From an uncultured Proteiniphilum sp. (GTDB taxonomy: Bacteria; Bacteroidota; Bacteroidia; Bacteroidales; Dysgonomonadaceae), in the NCBI RefSeq assembly GCF_937873925.1, contig NZ_CALNAT010000002.1, positions 12,204-76,203 of the forward strand: a stretch of 64,000 nt of DNA. The letters run 5' to 3'. The notes below the pieces were generated by a model, which was given only the letters and a program-made list of their open reading frames with translations, was not told the origin of the DNA and searched no databases. A program made the translations under genes and the position numbers. Shown here piece after piece: positions 17,278-25,703 of this stretch (within the stretch, counting starts at the first letter, position 1; each line of letters begins with the position of its first letter).

Positions 17278-18102
17278 ATGCAGTATGAACTTTTCCCATC
17301 GGAACGATTCTCTTTCTTCAGCCTCAGCAGCGGTAGTTGTGGCAACAGCTACTATCTGGGAAATTCTCATTACGGTATCCTGATCGATGCGGGCATCGGC
17401 CCGCGTGTCATTAAAAAGCGCCTTGCCCACTATGGAATTGAACTCTCATCGATTATGGCGCTCCTCGTCACCCACGACCACTTCGACCATATCAAATCGG
17501 TGGGTTACCTGGGAGAGAAACTGTCCATCCCGGTGTATGCCACCCGTGAGGTACACAGGGCAATCATGCACCATCCCCTTGTCCGCAACAACCTCAACGG
17601 TTCCACAAGATATATTGAAAAAGGAACGCCATTTCAGATCGAAGATTTCCGCATCACCGCCTTCAACGTGCCCCATGACAGTATCGACAATTCCGGCTAC
17701 TTCATTCAGTTCGGCAATCACAGGTTCACACTGGCTACCGATGTGGGAGTCATTACCGACGAAGTCGCTTACTACATATGCAAAGCCAATCATCTGGTCA
17801 TTGAAAGTAACTACGATGAGGAGATGCTGAATAACGGCCGCTACCCTTATCCGCTGAGACAACGTATTGCCTCCGGATGGGGGCATTTGAGCAACCGGCA
17901 GACAGCCGAGTTCTTAGCCAATAACTACTCGTCCGACCTCCGTAATATCTGGCTCTGCCACCTCAGCGGCGACAACAATCACCCGGAACTGGCCTATCAA
18001 ACGGTAGAAAGCCGGTTGGCACAAAAGGGGATTAAAGTAGGACGAGATGTGGCATTGCATGTCCTGCTGCGAAACATTTTATCCCAGAAGACAGAATTTT
18101 AA
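17278..18102 (+). CDS. Metallo-beta-lactamase-fold hydrolase (YycJ/WalJ-like)
   Basis: Predicted cytoplasmic metal-dependent hydrolase, possibly a nuclease. The N-terminus FFSLSSGSCGNSYYLG is typical of the YycJ group. The metal motif THDHFDHIKSVGYL (about residues 62-75) gives HxHxDH, and further ligands lie in FNVPHDSIDNSGY and LATDVGV. 274 residues. It is the first gene of a likely operon with the two glycosyltransferases downstream (19 and 15 bp gaps). The nearby promoter implies a leaderless or near-leaderless transcript. Confidence 0.88.
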   Translation: MQYELFPSERFSFFSLSSGSCGNSYYLGNSHYGILIDAGIGPRVIKKRLAHYGIELSSIMALLVTHDHFDHIKSVGYLGEKLSIPVYATREVHRAIMHHPLVRNNLNGSTRYIEKGTPFQIEDFRITAFNVPHDSIDNSGYFIQFGNHRFTLATDVGVITDEVAYYICKANHLVIESNYDEEMLNNGRYPYPLRQRIASGWGHLSNRQTAEFLANNYSSDLRNIWLCHLSGDNNHPELAYQTVESRLAQKGIKVGRDVALHVLLRNILSQKTEF

Positions 18103-18121
18103 CAAACCTGTGAAGAGAAGT

Positions 18122-18967
18122 ATGGCGATGAAATCATCCATTACCCTTATACCCTACGGCGGGCTGGCAAACCGTATGAAAGCCATGGAAGCCCTTATAG
18201 CTCTGATACAAGACACAAATGTACGTGCCACCGCAATCTGGTTTAAAGATAAAGGATTGAATTGTTCTTTCGAGCGATTGTTCCAACCTTTGGATATTCC
18301 TCAACTTACATTCCGTAATGCTATCCTTACAGATTACTTACTGAACCATCGTCCACGAAAAAACAACTTCTACATTCCATACCTCTTTGAAACAATACGT
18401 TTCAGCAGTTGCCTGCATGAAGATGAGGTCACACAAAGAACATACCAAAACTTTGATTTTCGCCAATGGGTGTTGTCCAATAGAAAAACCTATTTATCGG
18501 CATGCCTGCAATTCTATCCCGGGGATAAACAAAATAGTTTTTCATCTTTTATTCCTATTCCCGAGTTGCAGGAGAGAATCAATGAAAGAAGCAGAGATTT
18601 TACACCCCATACCATCGGCATCCATATCCGTCGCACCGATAATATTATTTCCATCGAAAAAAGCCCTACAGAATTATTCATCCTTCGAATGAAAGAAGAG
18701 GTCAAAATACATGACGATGTATCTTTCTATCTAGCTTCTGATTCACCGGAAGAAAAAAAGAAGCTGATAGCTATTTTCGGCAACCGCATTATTACAGATT
18801 ACACCCCGGTTTCACGCTCTACCCCCGAAGGAGTACAAGATGCTTTGGTAGAATTATATACCCTGTCGCGGACGCAGAAAATAATAGGTTCATATTATAG
18901 CTCATACTCTGAAACGGCTGCTGATATTGGCAACATACCTCATGAGAAAATAAAAAGGAAAACATAA
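18122..18967 (+). CDS. Fucosyltransferase-like glycosyltransferase (NodZ/O-FucT fold)
   Basis: About 281 residues. The N-terminus ITLIPYGGLANRMKAMEALI resembles the GDP-fucose glycosyltransferase class, whose early Gly-rich loop and Arg bind the nucleotide. TIGIHIRRTDN (about 179-189) is the strongly conserved HxRRxD motif of alpha-1,2/1,6- and O-fucosyltransferases, and the C-terminal block YTLSRTQKIIGSYYSSYS fits. ATG 18122 was chosen; an upstream in-frame extension overlaps the preceding gene. It presumably modifies a surface glycan together with its neighbour. Donor and acceptor cannot be assigned. Confidence 0.8.
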   Translation: MAMKSSITLIPYGGLANRMKAMEALIALIQDTNVRATAIWFKDKGLNCSFERLFQPLDIPQLTFRNAILTDYLLNHRPRKNNFYIPYLFETIRFSSCLHEDEVTQRTYQNFDFRQWVLSNRKTYLSACLQFYPGDKQNSFSSFIPIPELQERINERSRDFTPHTIGIHIRRTDNIISIEKSPTELFILRMKEEVKIHDDVSFYLASDSPEEKKKLIAIFGNRIITDYTPVSRSTPEGVQDALVELYTLSRTQKIIGSYYSSYSETAADIGNIPHEKIKRKT

Positions 18968-18982
18968 CCAAAATGTTCATGT

Positions 18983-19888
18983 ATGTCACCCGCTCCCATT
19001 TTACTCTTTACGTATAATCGACCGTCCCATACGCAGCAAACGTTGAACGCATTGCTGAACAATGCACTTTGCAGCGAAAGTGAATTATTCGTATTCTCCG
19101 ACGGATACAAAAATGAGACAGATAAAAAGGGGGTCCAGGAAGTACGGAAAATCATTCATTCACTGGATGGGTTCAGAAAAGTCCATTTCATAGAGAATAC
19201 CCATAACCTTGGATTGGCAGAAAATATCATCACGGGGGTCACCCGCGTGATCGGGGACTACGGAAAGGTTATTGTACTGGAAGACGACCTGGTGACATCC
19301 CCCTATTTTCTTACGTTCATGAATGAAGCTTTGGATATGTTTGAGACCGAAAACAGAATTGGACACATACATGGCTACTGCTACCCTCTGTCGGAATTGC
19401 CGGAAGCCTTTTTGATAAAATGGACGGGAAGCTGGGGCTGGGCTACCTGGAAAAGGGCTTGGCAAGAATTTAATCCCGATGGGAAAGCGTTACTGAATGA
19501 AATAAAAAGCCGCAAGCTATCCCGATCGTTTGATTTTAACGGTAAATATCCTTACACTCGGATGCTCCGGCACCAGGTGAAGGGACAAAATAATTCGTGG
19601 GCTATCCGCTGGAATGCTTCGCTATTCCTGAAGGATATGCTTTCGGTCAATGCCGGGAGATCGTTGGTAAAGAACATAGGCTTTGACGGCAGCGGAACGC
19701 ATAGCAGCAGTCAGGACATTTACGCGACCAATTTATATACAAGGAAACTGTCAATCAATATTCCGGTAATAGAAGAAAACGAAGCTGCACGAAAATCAAT
19801 TGAAAGATACCATGTAAAAACCAATTCGTTTTGGGCGAAGGTAAAACGAAGGATACAAAGGCATTTCCCCCGGCTACCTTATAATTGA
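18983..19888 (+). CDS. Glycosyltransferase family 2
   Basis: GT-A glycosyltransferase of 301 residues. The N-terminal ILLFTYNRPSHTQQTLNAL is a nucleotide-binding start typical of GT2, and VIVLEDDLVTSPYFLTFMNE contains the DxD-type metal site (EDD). WTGSWGWATWKRAW is the conserved acceptor-side block of a Bacteroidota subfamily. Starts 15 bp after the fucosyltransferase-like gene. The C-terminus is basic (KVKRRIQRHF), as in membrane-associated transferases. Its 3' end overlaps a remnant frame at 19884. Confidence 0.9.
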   Translation: MSPAPILLFTYNRPSHTQQTLNALLNNALCSESELFVFSDGYKNETDKKGVQEVRKIIHSLDGFRKVHFIENTHNLGLAENIITGVTRVIGDYGKVIVLEDDLVTSPYFLTFMNEALDMFETENRIGHIHGYCYPLSELPEAFLIKWTGSWGWATWKRAWQEFNPDGKALLNEIKSRKLSRSFDFNGKYPYTRMLRHQVKGQNNSWAIRWNASLFLKDMLSVNAGRSLVKNIGFDGSGTHSSSQDIYATNLYTRKLSINIPVIEENEAARKSIERYHVKTNSFWAKVKRRIQRHFPRLPYN

Positions 19889-20102
19889 CTATACGGGGTT
19901 AATCCCTGTCCTGATTCAATCTATTAAAGAGTTGAAATCCGGGATTGTTAATTTGCGGAGTGGCCAATTGGCCAGCAATACTATCATTTCAAGGAATGAC
20001 AACACCCGGCCGGAGGATAACAGCCAGTACCGACGTCTTATCATCAGGACAACTCCTGCCAGAAGAGAGGTGAAGATTAACCTTTGTGTTTCCGGAATAT
20101 AA
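19884..20102 (+). pseudogene. Possible remnant of a tail-fibre/endosialidase-chaperone type surface protein
   Basis: An open frame of 72 codons without an ATG. It begins IDYTGLIPVLIQSIKELKSG, which resembles the segment following the intramolecular chaperone (peptidase S74) domain in Bacteroidota tail-fibre-domain proteins, where YxxLIPVLIxxIKEL leads into a coiled coil. The rest is not recognisable. It occupies most of the 381-bp gap between two glycosyltransferases. The similarity is from memory on about 18 residues, so this is tentative. The gap also holds the 14-bp palindrome TGGCCAATTGGCCA at 19961-19974. Confidence 0.3.
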
Positions 20103-20207
20103 AATAAGTAGGAAAATAGAATATCCCGGAAAATGATATTTGAAATAATTATTTAAACATACACAGAGAAAAATAGATTTTATTTTATTTTTCCCCGTGT
20201 TTGCTAT

Positions 20208-20215
20208 TACTTTTG
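20208..20215 (+). promoter_or_regulatory. -7 promoter box of the glycosyltransferase at 20270
   Basis: Reads TACTTTTG, with a leader of about 50 nt. Confidence 0.55.
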
Positions 20216-20269
20216 TACATTATCGGGGAAATGGGGATCGGGATATGAACGGATATTATAGAAACTATT

Positions 20270-21205
20270 ATGACACTAAATGCCTATCAATTATTAAACA
20301 AGTCTTTCAAAAAAGAACTTATCTATAAGGTCGGAATGAGCGCGGGTTTTTTCTCGGAATATAATTGCATGATTCTCTCGATGTTATATTGTTTGGAACA
20401 TAAAATACAGTTTAAACTTTGCTCCGGAGCTACCAACTTCCATCCGGAAGGTTGGAACGGGTTCTTCCTCCCTTTTTGTGAACAGGTAGAAGATAACAGT
20501 AAACATTATAAGACTTCTAACTGGAGATACGCCCTTAAATTAATCATAAGAGACGGCAGATTTTCCAACTACAGAAGCCTGATACCATATCTGTCATGGA
20601 CAAAAAAGAAACTCAAAACACAGGATGTCTTCGGACGCAGCAGATCCTCCCATAGGGCAAAAAAGAATTATCAAATACTGGGATTGGGAATTAATGGCAA
20701 CATACAGGAAGCCTGTTCCAAATTGATCGAGATCACGTGGCGCTATAATGAAAAGACACAAAAAGGGATCGACGGGTTAAAGGCTTCCGTAAACATTTCG
20801 GGGGACTATATCGGATTTCATATCCGCGGAGGGGACAAATTCATAGAGCATAAGATAGAACCGGTAGAAGCCTACTTCGACAAAGTGAATGACCCGAATA
20901 TCCGGACGGCTTTTGTACTTACGGATGATTATTCGGTCATTGAGAATATTCACCGGCTCTATCCCGGATGGGATATCAAAACCTTATGTCGGGAGGAAGA
21001 AAGGGGATATTTCTTCGAGAACTTTCTATCGCAACCGGAGGAACTGCAAGGACGACAATATCTGAGACTTTTTGCATCGATTGATATACTTTCCCAATCG
21101 CAACAGTTTATCGGGACATACAGTTCCAATCCAGGAATGTATTTAGGGATGCGTAACGCTAAAATATGTACCGGGGTTGATTATGATACATGGGTACTCC
21201 GGTAA
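20270..21205 (+). CDS. Fucosyltransferase-like glycosyltransferase
   Basis: 311 residues. GDYIGFHIRGGDKFIEHK (about 183-200) is the HxRxGD motif of the GDP-fucose transferase superfamily, and the C-terminal DILSQSQQFIGTYSSNPGMYLG resembles its conserved SSN region. The N-terminal SAGFFSEYNCMILSMLYCLE would form the opening beta/alpha unit. It has its own promoter, unlike the similar protein at 18122, and is followed convergently by a methyltransferase. Codon use looks AT-richer than the housekeeping genes, which suits a surface-glycan locus. The sugar specificity is unknown. Confidence 0.75.
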   Translation: MTLNAYQLLNKSFKKELIYKVGMSAGFFSEYNCMILSMLYCLEHKIQFKLCSGATNFHPEGWNGFFLPFCEQVEDNSKHYKTSNWRYALKLIIRDGRFSNYRSLIPYLSWTKKKLKTQDVFGRSRSSHRAKKNYQILGLGINGNIQEACSKLIEITWRYNEKTQKGIDGLKASVNISGDYIGFHIRGGDKFIEHKIEPVEAYFDKVNDPNIRTAFVLTDDYSVIENIHRLYPGWDIKTLCREEERGYFFENFLSQPEELQGRQYLRLFASIDILSQSQQFIGTYSSNPGMYLGMRNAKICTGVDYDTWVLR

Positions 21206-21273
21206 TAAAAATGACCGATAGGTTCAATATAACCAGTTTGCATGATAAAATTAACCCGGATGAAGTCGCCAGA

Positions 21274-21990
21274 TCAGGAGAGGGACATCTTCCTGAAAAA
21301 ACTGGTTTTACAGAATGCATGCTGAAAAAAGACCGGCCCCTGAAATTCGGTTTTTTCCCATATACCGGGGTTTTGAAGTTCAGAGAATCCTGCCAGGTAA
21401 TATTTCCTATCCGTGTTATCCACGACTAAGTAACCGCCTTTCCTTACATGAGGGATAGCACGTTTTATACAGCAGTTACGTACCCGACCATCCACCACAA
21501 CAATATCAAAATAATTATCGGGATATTGGTCAATGGCTTTTACATATTTCTCATAAGAAAGCCCGATAGAATTCCTGTCGTTGGAAACAAAATCGTCAGG
21601 ATTCCGGTAATCTCTCTGTGCCCAACCGGAAATTCTCTCTCCCGGAACTTCTTTGTAATCCACATTCGTCACGGAAAACTCTTTCAATTTATTGGCTAAA
21701 AGTTTACTCCATTTTTGATCATGCTCAATACTTATTATACGACAGCATCGTCTCGCAAAAAAAAGGGTAGACCCGCCCGATCCCCACTCAAAGATTGTCA
21801 TATCGGGTGTACAGATCGATGACAGGAAGTCGAGCGCATCGTATGTCATCCACGGTAATTCCCGTATCAGCGTGTTGTCCCCGGAACGCTTGTCTTTCAA
21901 CCATCGGCGGAGTTGTTTAATATGCGACAACGTGGCATTTTGCATCGCAAATGTCAAGGCAAACCGGATATACAGTAAAATATCTTTCAT
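21274..21990 (-). CDS. SAM-dependent methyltransferase-like protein of the glycan locus
   Basis: 238 residues. TIFEWGSGGSTLFFAR (about 65-80) is the glycine-rich SAM-binding motif, followed by IISIEHDQKW with the acidic ribose-binding residue and FDIVVVDGRVRNCCIKRA as motif IV. GGYLVVDNTDRKYY closes the Rossmann core. It is read downstream of the flippase (64 bp gap) from the promoter at 23719. Likely to modify a sugar or lipid-linked intermediate; this is inference from context. Confidence 0.75.
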   Translation of the reverse strand: MKDILLYIRFALTFAMQNATLSHIKQLRRWLKDKRSGDNTLIRELPWMTYDALDFLSSICTPDMTIFEWGSGGSTLFFARRCCRIISIEHDQKWSKLLANKLKEFSVTNVDYKEVPGERISGWAQRDYRNPDDFVSNDRNSIGLSYEKYVKAIDQYPDNYFDIVVVDGRVRNCCIKRAIPHVRKGGYLVVDNTDRKYYLAGFSELQNPGIWEKTEFQGPVFFQHAFCKTSFFRKMSLS

Positions 21991-22054
21991 ACAATCTGTT
22001 TATTTTTTCTTTGTGACGTATAGAACCTTTTTAATATTTGTTTCCGTGTCCTTT

Positions 22055-23506
22055 TTATACTTTTGTCTTTTTTCTTGAAGCGAACCATTCATCAATTTCT
22101 TTCGTCATCTCCACTTTGAATAATTTGCATAATGTAATGTAGACTGAGGCAATCAGCACAGGATTTACGAGAATGAAAAGAATATCGTTTGTAATATGCC
22201 GGGTAAAGAAATAGGAAATAGCGGTACTGATCACAGCTCCCAAAAGATATGGGAATATATCTTTCATGAACTCGAAAAGGGAATACTGTATCACCTTCCC
22301 GGAAAAGATCATCGACAGTATCAACGTCACAATCATATACACAACCCAACTGACCGCCAACCCCATAATTCCCTTCGGAAAAAAAAGGACAATCAGCAGA
22401 ATTAATACAATCCCTTTCACGACTTCAAGTCCCAGAAAAAAAGCAGATCGTTCTTTTGCGATAAATAGTTCGTTGAATATAACTGTAAAAGGCAAAAACA
22501 TCCCGGCAAGTGTCAATACCTGGAAATAGGGTACCGAAGCCAGCCACTTCTCTTGAAAGAAGAGATAGAATGTGGGCTCGGCAATAAGTATCATCACAAG
22601 GGCTATCGGAAAAGAAAGGAATGCAATGGATTTTATCAGTTTACGTACTACACGTTTCAAACGTTCCGTTTGGTCGTTAATTTCCGACAGGATCAGCATG
22701 GCTACTGACCGGAAAGTATTGGAAAACGTAAGGAACGGGATTTCCTGGTATTTCTTTGCCTGATTGAAAAATGCCACATGGCTCATCGGATAGAACACTG
22801 CTATAAGACTTGGATAGATGTTGTTCACGGTAGTGGAGATCATCGAGGACAACATTAATTTATAGCTGAATCCGAAAAAAGATTTCAATCGGGGAAGGCT
22901 GACCTCCGCAACCGGCCTCCACGATGAAGAAAACCAGAAGAGAATAGTCCTGAAGAAAGCGAATAACACTATCTGCACTACCAATGCCCAAACACCGTAT
23001 CCTGTGAGAGCCATCGCAATAGCAACAATATCGGCAATAAGCAAAGCGAGCATATTCATCTTCGTGATCTCTCTGAAATTTGCCCTTTTTATCAGGATTG
23101 TATAATGGATCGATCCGAATGCATTGAAAATCAACGCCAAAAATATCACCCTCGAAACAGGGACAAGTGCGGGAGCATTGAACAAAACGGCAATAAACGG
23201 GCTCAGAAAGAAAAGGATCAGATAAAGAAAAATACTCAATCCGGCATTAAAATAAAAAACGGAACTATAATCCGTAGCGGAAATTTCCTTCCGATTCAAC
23301 AAAGCTCTGCCGAAACCGCTGTCGATAAGGATGGTGGAGAATGCCGTAAACACAGCCAGTGATCCGATCAACCCGTAAGCATCCGGAGCGACAATGTTCA
23401 TCAGCACAAGCATACTCACGAAATTGAGGATCTGCTGCCCGAACTTATCAATAAAGCTCCAGAAAAGCGAATGGGTTGTTTTAGTCTTTAAAGCGGAATC
23501 AGCCAT
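22055..23506 (-). CDS. Wzx/WzxC-family lipopolysaccharide or polysaccharide flippase
   Basis: 483-residue inner-membrane protein with about 12-14 helices that would move lipid-linked oligosaccharide units across the membrane. The N-terminus (SLFWSFIDKFGQQILNFVSMLVL, broken by charged residues) and LSDSGFGR-like ILIDSGFGRALLNRKE are typical of the MATE/MVF-type polysaccharide export family. The next gene is the methyltransferase. The long leader between its promoter (23719) and ATG 23506 contains two tandem copies of the hairpin element. Confidence 0.92.
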   Translation of the reverse strand: MADSALKTKTTHSLFWSFIDKFGQQILNFVSMLVLMNIVAPDAYGLIGSLAVFTAFSTILIDSGFGRALLNRKEISATDYSSVFYFNAGLSIFLYLILFFLSPFIAVLFNAPALVPVSRVIFLALIFNAFGSIHYTILIKRANFREITKMNMLALLIADIVAIAMALTGYGVWALVVQIVLFAFFRTILFWFSSSWRPVAEVSLPRLKSFFGFSYKLMLSSMISTTVNNIYPSLIAVFYPMSHVAFFNQAKKYQEIPFLTFSNTFRSVAMLILSEINDQTERLKRVVRKLIKSIAFLSFPIALVMILIAEPTFYLFFQEKWLASVPYFQVLTLAGMFLPFTVIFNELFIAKERSAFFLGLEVVKGIVLILLIVLFFPKGIMGLAVSWVVYMIVTLILSMIFSGKVIQYSLFEFMKDIFPYLLGAVISTAISYFFTRHITNDILFILVNPVLIASVYITLCKLFKVEMTKEIDEWFASRKKTKV

Positions 23507-23534
23507 TTACAACATAGATTAATAAACGAAATAG

Positions 23535-23685
23535 TTCATTAAAATTAGGCGTTTTCTCGCTATGGCATAATACAAACAAGTTGATCTTCTGCTCATTTAG
23601 CTTAATGAAAACGTTCATTAAAATTAGACATTTTCTGCGCTCGGCAAAACAAATGAATTTGTTCTGCTCTTACTTAACGAAAATG
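23535..23685 (-). repeat. Hairpin leader element, two tandem copies (before wzx)
   Basis: Sense strand is minus. Copy spans are about 23614-23685 and 23535-23612. Each reads CGTTAAG or CATTAAG, then GAGCAGA, a short stem-loop, TGCC(A/G), GCGCAG or GCGAG, and finally CTAATTTTAATGAAC. The loops are ACAAAT-TC-ATTTGT in one copy and CAAC-TT-GTT(T)G in the other. The copies lie between the wzx promoter and its start codon. A further decayed end is at 23686-23707. Confidence 0.75.
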
Positions 23686-23718
23686 TTCAATTACCTTAGA
23701 CTATTTCAAATCATTCTG

Positions 23719-23726
23719 CAAAAATA
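23719..23726 (-). promoter_or_regulatory. -7 promoter box of wzx
   Basis: Reads TATTTTTG on the minus strand and implies a leader of about 205 nt that includes the hairpin elements. Confidence 0.55.
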
Positions 23727-23822
23727 CGCAACTTTTTAACAAGGATAAAGATAGAAGCCAAGAATCATGTAGGAGATGAGATATTTTATGTTTAACTGCG
23801 TATATCTACACCTCATGTCTCT

Positions 23823-23867
23823 AAAATCGTTACTTTTGTATGTGTAATAAGTATCCGGAAATAAAAG
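23823..23867 (+). repeat. Direct repeat, left copy: promoter plus former start region
   Basis: Holds AAAATCGTTACTTTTGTA (18 bases, including the -7 box TACTTTTG at 23833-23840 region), an 11-bp spacer, then TATCCGGAAATAAAAG. The same two blocks occur at 24430-24477 in front of the GT4 gene, where the second contains its ATG; here that codon is ATA. This copy now serves as the promoter of the ORF6N gene. Confidence 0.75.
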
Positions 23868-23870
23868 AAT

Positions 23871-24419
23871 ATGGAACTCCAAGCAATCGAAAACAAAATC
23901 TTTACGATTCAGGGAAAACAAGTAATCCTTGACAGTGATGTAGCCGAATTGTATAATGTAGAGACAAAACGTATCAATGAAGCGGTAAAGAATAATCCCG
24001 ATAAATTTCCCGAAGGATACATTATTACTTTGACGGATGATGAAATGCGTTCTTTAAGGTCGAAAATTTCGACCTTAGAAAATACCAGGCGCGGTAAACA
24101 TACAAAATACAATGCAAAATGTTTTTCCGAGAAAGGTTTATATATGTTGGCAACCATCCTGAAATCACCAAAAGCAACCGAAACCACCATTGCGATCATT
24201 GAAACTTTTGCAAAAGTCAGAGAATTATCCCGTACGATCTCTCAATTATCGGAACAATCCGATAAAGAGCGACAAAAGTCTATGATGAAAAAAAGTGGAG
24301 AACTGATTTTTGACATATTAAGCGATGATTTCCAAACAGTAGGGACGGAAACTACAATTGAATTTAACTTTTCAGTACTGAAAGTCAAGCATACTGTTAA
24401 GAAGAAACCCAAAGAATAA
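23871..24419 (+). CDS. ORF6N-domain protein (phage antirepressor-like)
   Basis: 182 residues. The N-terminal ORF6N domain (about 1-95) shows TIQGKQVILDSDVAELYNVETKRINEAVKNN, then the FPEGYIITL and LRSKISTLE blocks and CFSEKGLYMLATILKSPKA, as in KilA-N/ORF6N DNA-binding proteins of phages and mobile elements. The C-terminal half is a helical segment (ELSRTISQLSEQSDKERQ) likely to oligomerise. No phage genes surround it; it sits alone in a glycan locus between direct repeats of the neighbouring gene's promoter, suggesting a small insertion. A perfect palindrome lies inside it at 24055-24077. Confidence 0.88.
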   Translation: MELQAIENKIFTIQGKQVILDSDVAELYNVETKRINEAVKNNPDKFPEGYIITLTDDEMRSLRSKISTLENTRRGKHTKYNAKCFSEKGLYMLATILKSPKATETTIAIIETFAKVRELSRTISQLSEQSDKERQKSMMKKSGELIFDILSDDFQTVGTETTIEFNFSVLKVKHTVKKKPKE

Positions 24420-24429
24420 CTTATTATCC

Positions 24430-24477
24430 AAAATCGTTACTTTTGTAACCTTACGCTCGAATATCCGGAAATGAAAG
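24430..24477 (+). repeat. Direct repeat, right copy: promoter and start of the GT4 gene
   Basis: Same 18-base block as at 23823, a 14-bp spacer, and a 16-base block with one mismatch that includes the ATG of the gene at 24471. The -7 box TACTTTTG lies within it at about 24439-24445. Copies are 607 bp apart. Confidence 0.75.
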
Positions 24478-25703
24478 TACTTTTCATCAGCACATACGAT
24501 ATACAGGGAGGGGCTGCCATAGCGGCCACCCGGTTGCTGCATGCGATGCGCAATGCGGGATGCGATGTGTCGATGGCAGTGCGAACCAAGCAGGGGGATG
24601 ATGCGGCGGTATTCACCGCGGGAAATAAAAAGGCGAATGCGTTGCGGTTTTATTGGGAACGGGGCGTTATTTATTTGCATAACCGCCTGTCGAGAGAAAA
24701 CCTGTTCGATGTATCGATCGCAAACACTGGCGTGGCGATTACGGAACTCCCCGAATTCAAAGAGGCCGATGTAATCCACCTGCACTGGATTAACCAGGGG
24801 ATGCTCTCTGTAAAAGAGATCGGACGGATCCTCGCTTCCGGGAAAAAAGTAGTTTGGACAATGCACGATATGTGGCCATTTACCGGCATTTGCCATCATG
24901 CCGGCTCCTGTAGCGCTTACACCGCCGGCTGCGGCCATTGTCCCTATCTGGCCGTACCGGACGGCAACGATATATCTACCCGTGTTTTCCGGCGGAAACA
25001 GGAGGCATACCGCCGGGGAGAGATAACCTTTACGGCCTGTAGCAACTGGTTAAAAGAGCTGGCCGAAAAAAGCCCTCTCACCCGTGATCATCGCCTGTTC
25101 TCCATCCCTAACCCCATCGACACGGAGACCTACCGCCCGATGGATAAAAAGGAAATACGAAAAAAACTGAATCTCCCCCTTGACAGCAAGATCATCCTGT
25201 TCGCAGCGGTGAAAGCCTCCGATCCGCGCAAAGGGATGGACTACCTGGTGGAAGCCGGCAGGATGATGGCAAGCCCTTCGGACGATCTCCTCTTCCTGAT
25301 CGCGGGTAGCGGGGGAAAGGATATAGAGGAACGACTTTCCCTGCCGGCAAGAAGTATGGGATATCTCCCTCCGCAACAGATGCCCGAACTCTATAATGCC
25401 GCCGACTTGTTTGTCACCCCCTCCCTGCAGGAGAATCTGCCCAACACCATCATGGAAGCAATGGCCTGCGGAACGCCCTGCGTGGGGTTTCGCACGGGAG
25501 GAATCCCGGAAATGATCAATCACCGGGAAAACGGATATGTGGCCGGATACAGGGATGCGGCCGATCTCTCGGAAGGGATGCTATGGATACTACGGGAAGA
25601 GGTTCACGCTACGCTCTCCATCAACGCCCGCAGGAAAGTGCTGGTGAAATACGCCCAGGAGAAAGTCGCACAACAATACATGGAACTATATGAAAGAGAA
25701 TAA
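24471..25703 (+). CDS. Glycosyltransferase family 4 (GT-B)
   Basis: 410 residues. The N-terminal domain opens VLFISTYDIQGGAAIAATRL, with the donor/acceptor loop, then VIHLHWINQGML and VVWTMHDMWPFTGICHHAGSC, typical of a Bacteroidota GT4 subfamily with a cysteine-rich insertion (HCPYL). The C-terminal GT-B domain has the nucleotide-sugar block PSLQENLPNTIMEAMACGTP with the EX7E motif. First gene of an operon with a methyltransferase (14-bp overlap) and a GT2. Its promoter region is duplicated upstream of the ORF6N gene. Confidence 0.93.
   Translation: MKVLFISTYDIQGGAAIAATRLLHAMRNAGCDVSMAVRTKQGDDAAVFTAGNKKANALRFYWERGVIYLHNRLSRENLFDVSIANTGVAITELPEFKEADVIHLHWINQGMLSVKEIGRILASGKKVVWTMHDMWPFTGICHHAGSCSAYTAGCGHCPYLAVPDGNDISTRVFRRKQEAYRRGEITFTACSNWLKELAEKSPLTRDHRLFSIPNPIDTETYRPMDKKEIRKKLNLPLDSKIILFAAVKASDPRKGMDYLVEAGRMMASPSDDLLFLIAGSGGKDIEERLSLPARSMGYLPPQQMPELYNAADLFVTPSLQENLPNTIMEAMACGTPCVGFRTGGIPEMINHRENGYVAGYRDAADLSEGMLWILREEVHATLSINARRKVLVKYAQEKVAQQYMELYERE

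Noticed and set aside
23535..23685. Possible CRISPR array
   Set aside because: Only two imperfect copies per site, no uniform spacers, no cas genes; the repeat is a hairpin element found singly elsewhere.
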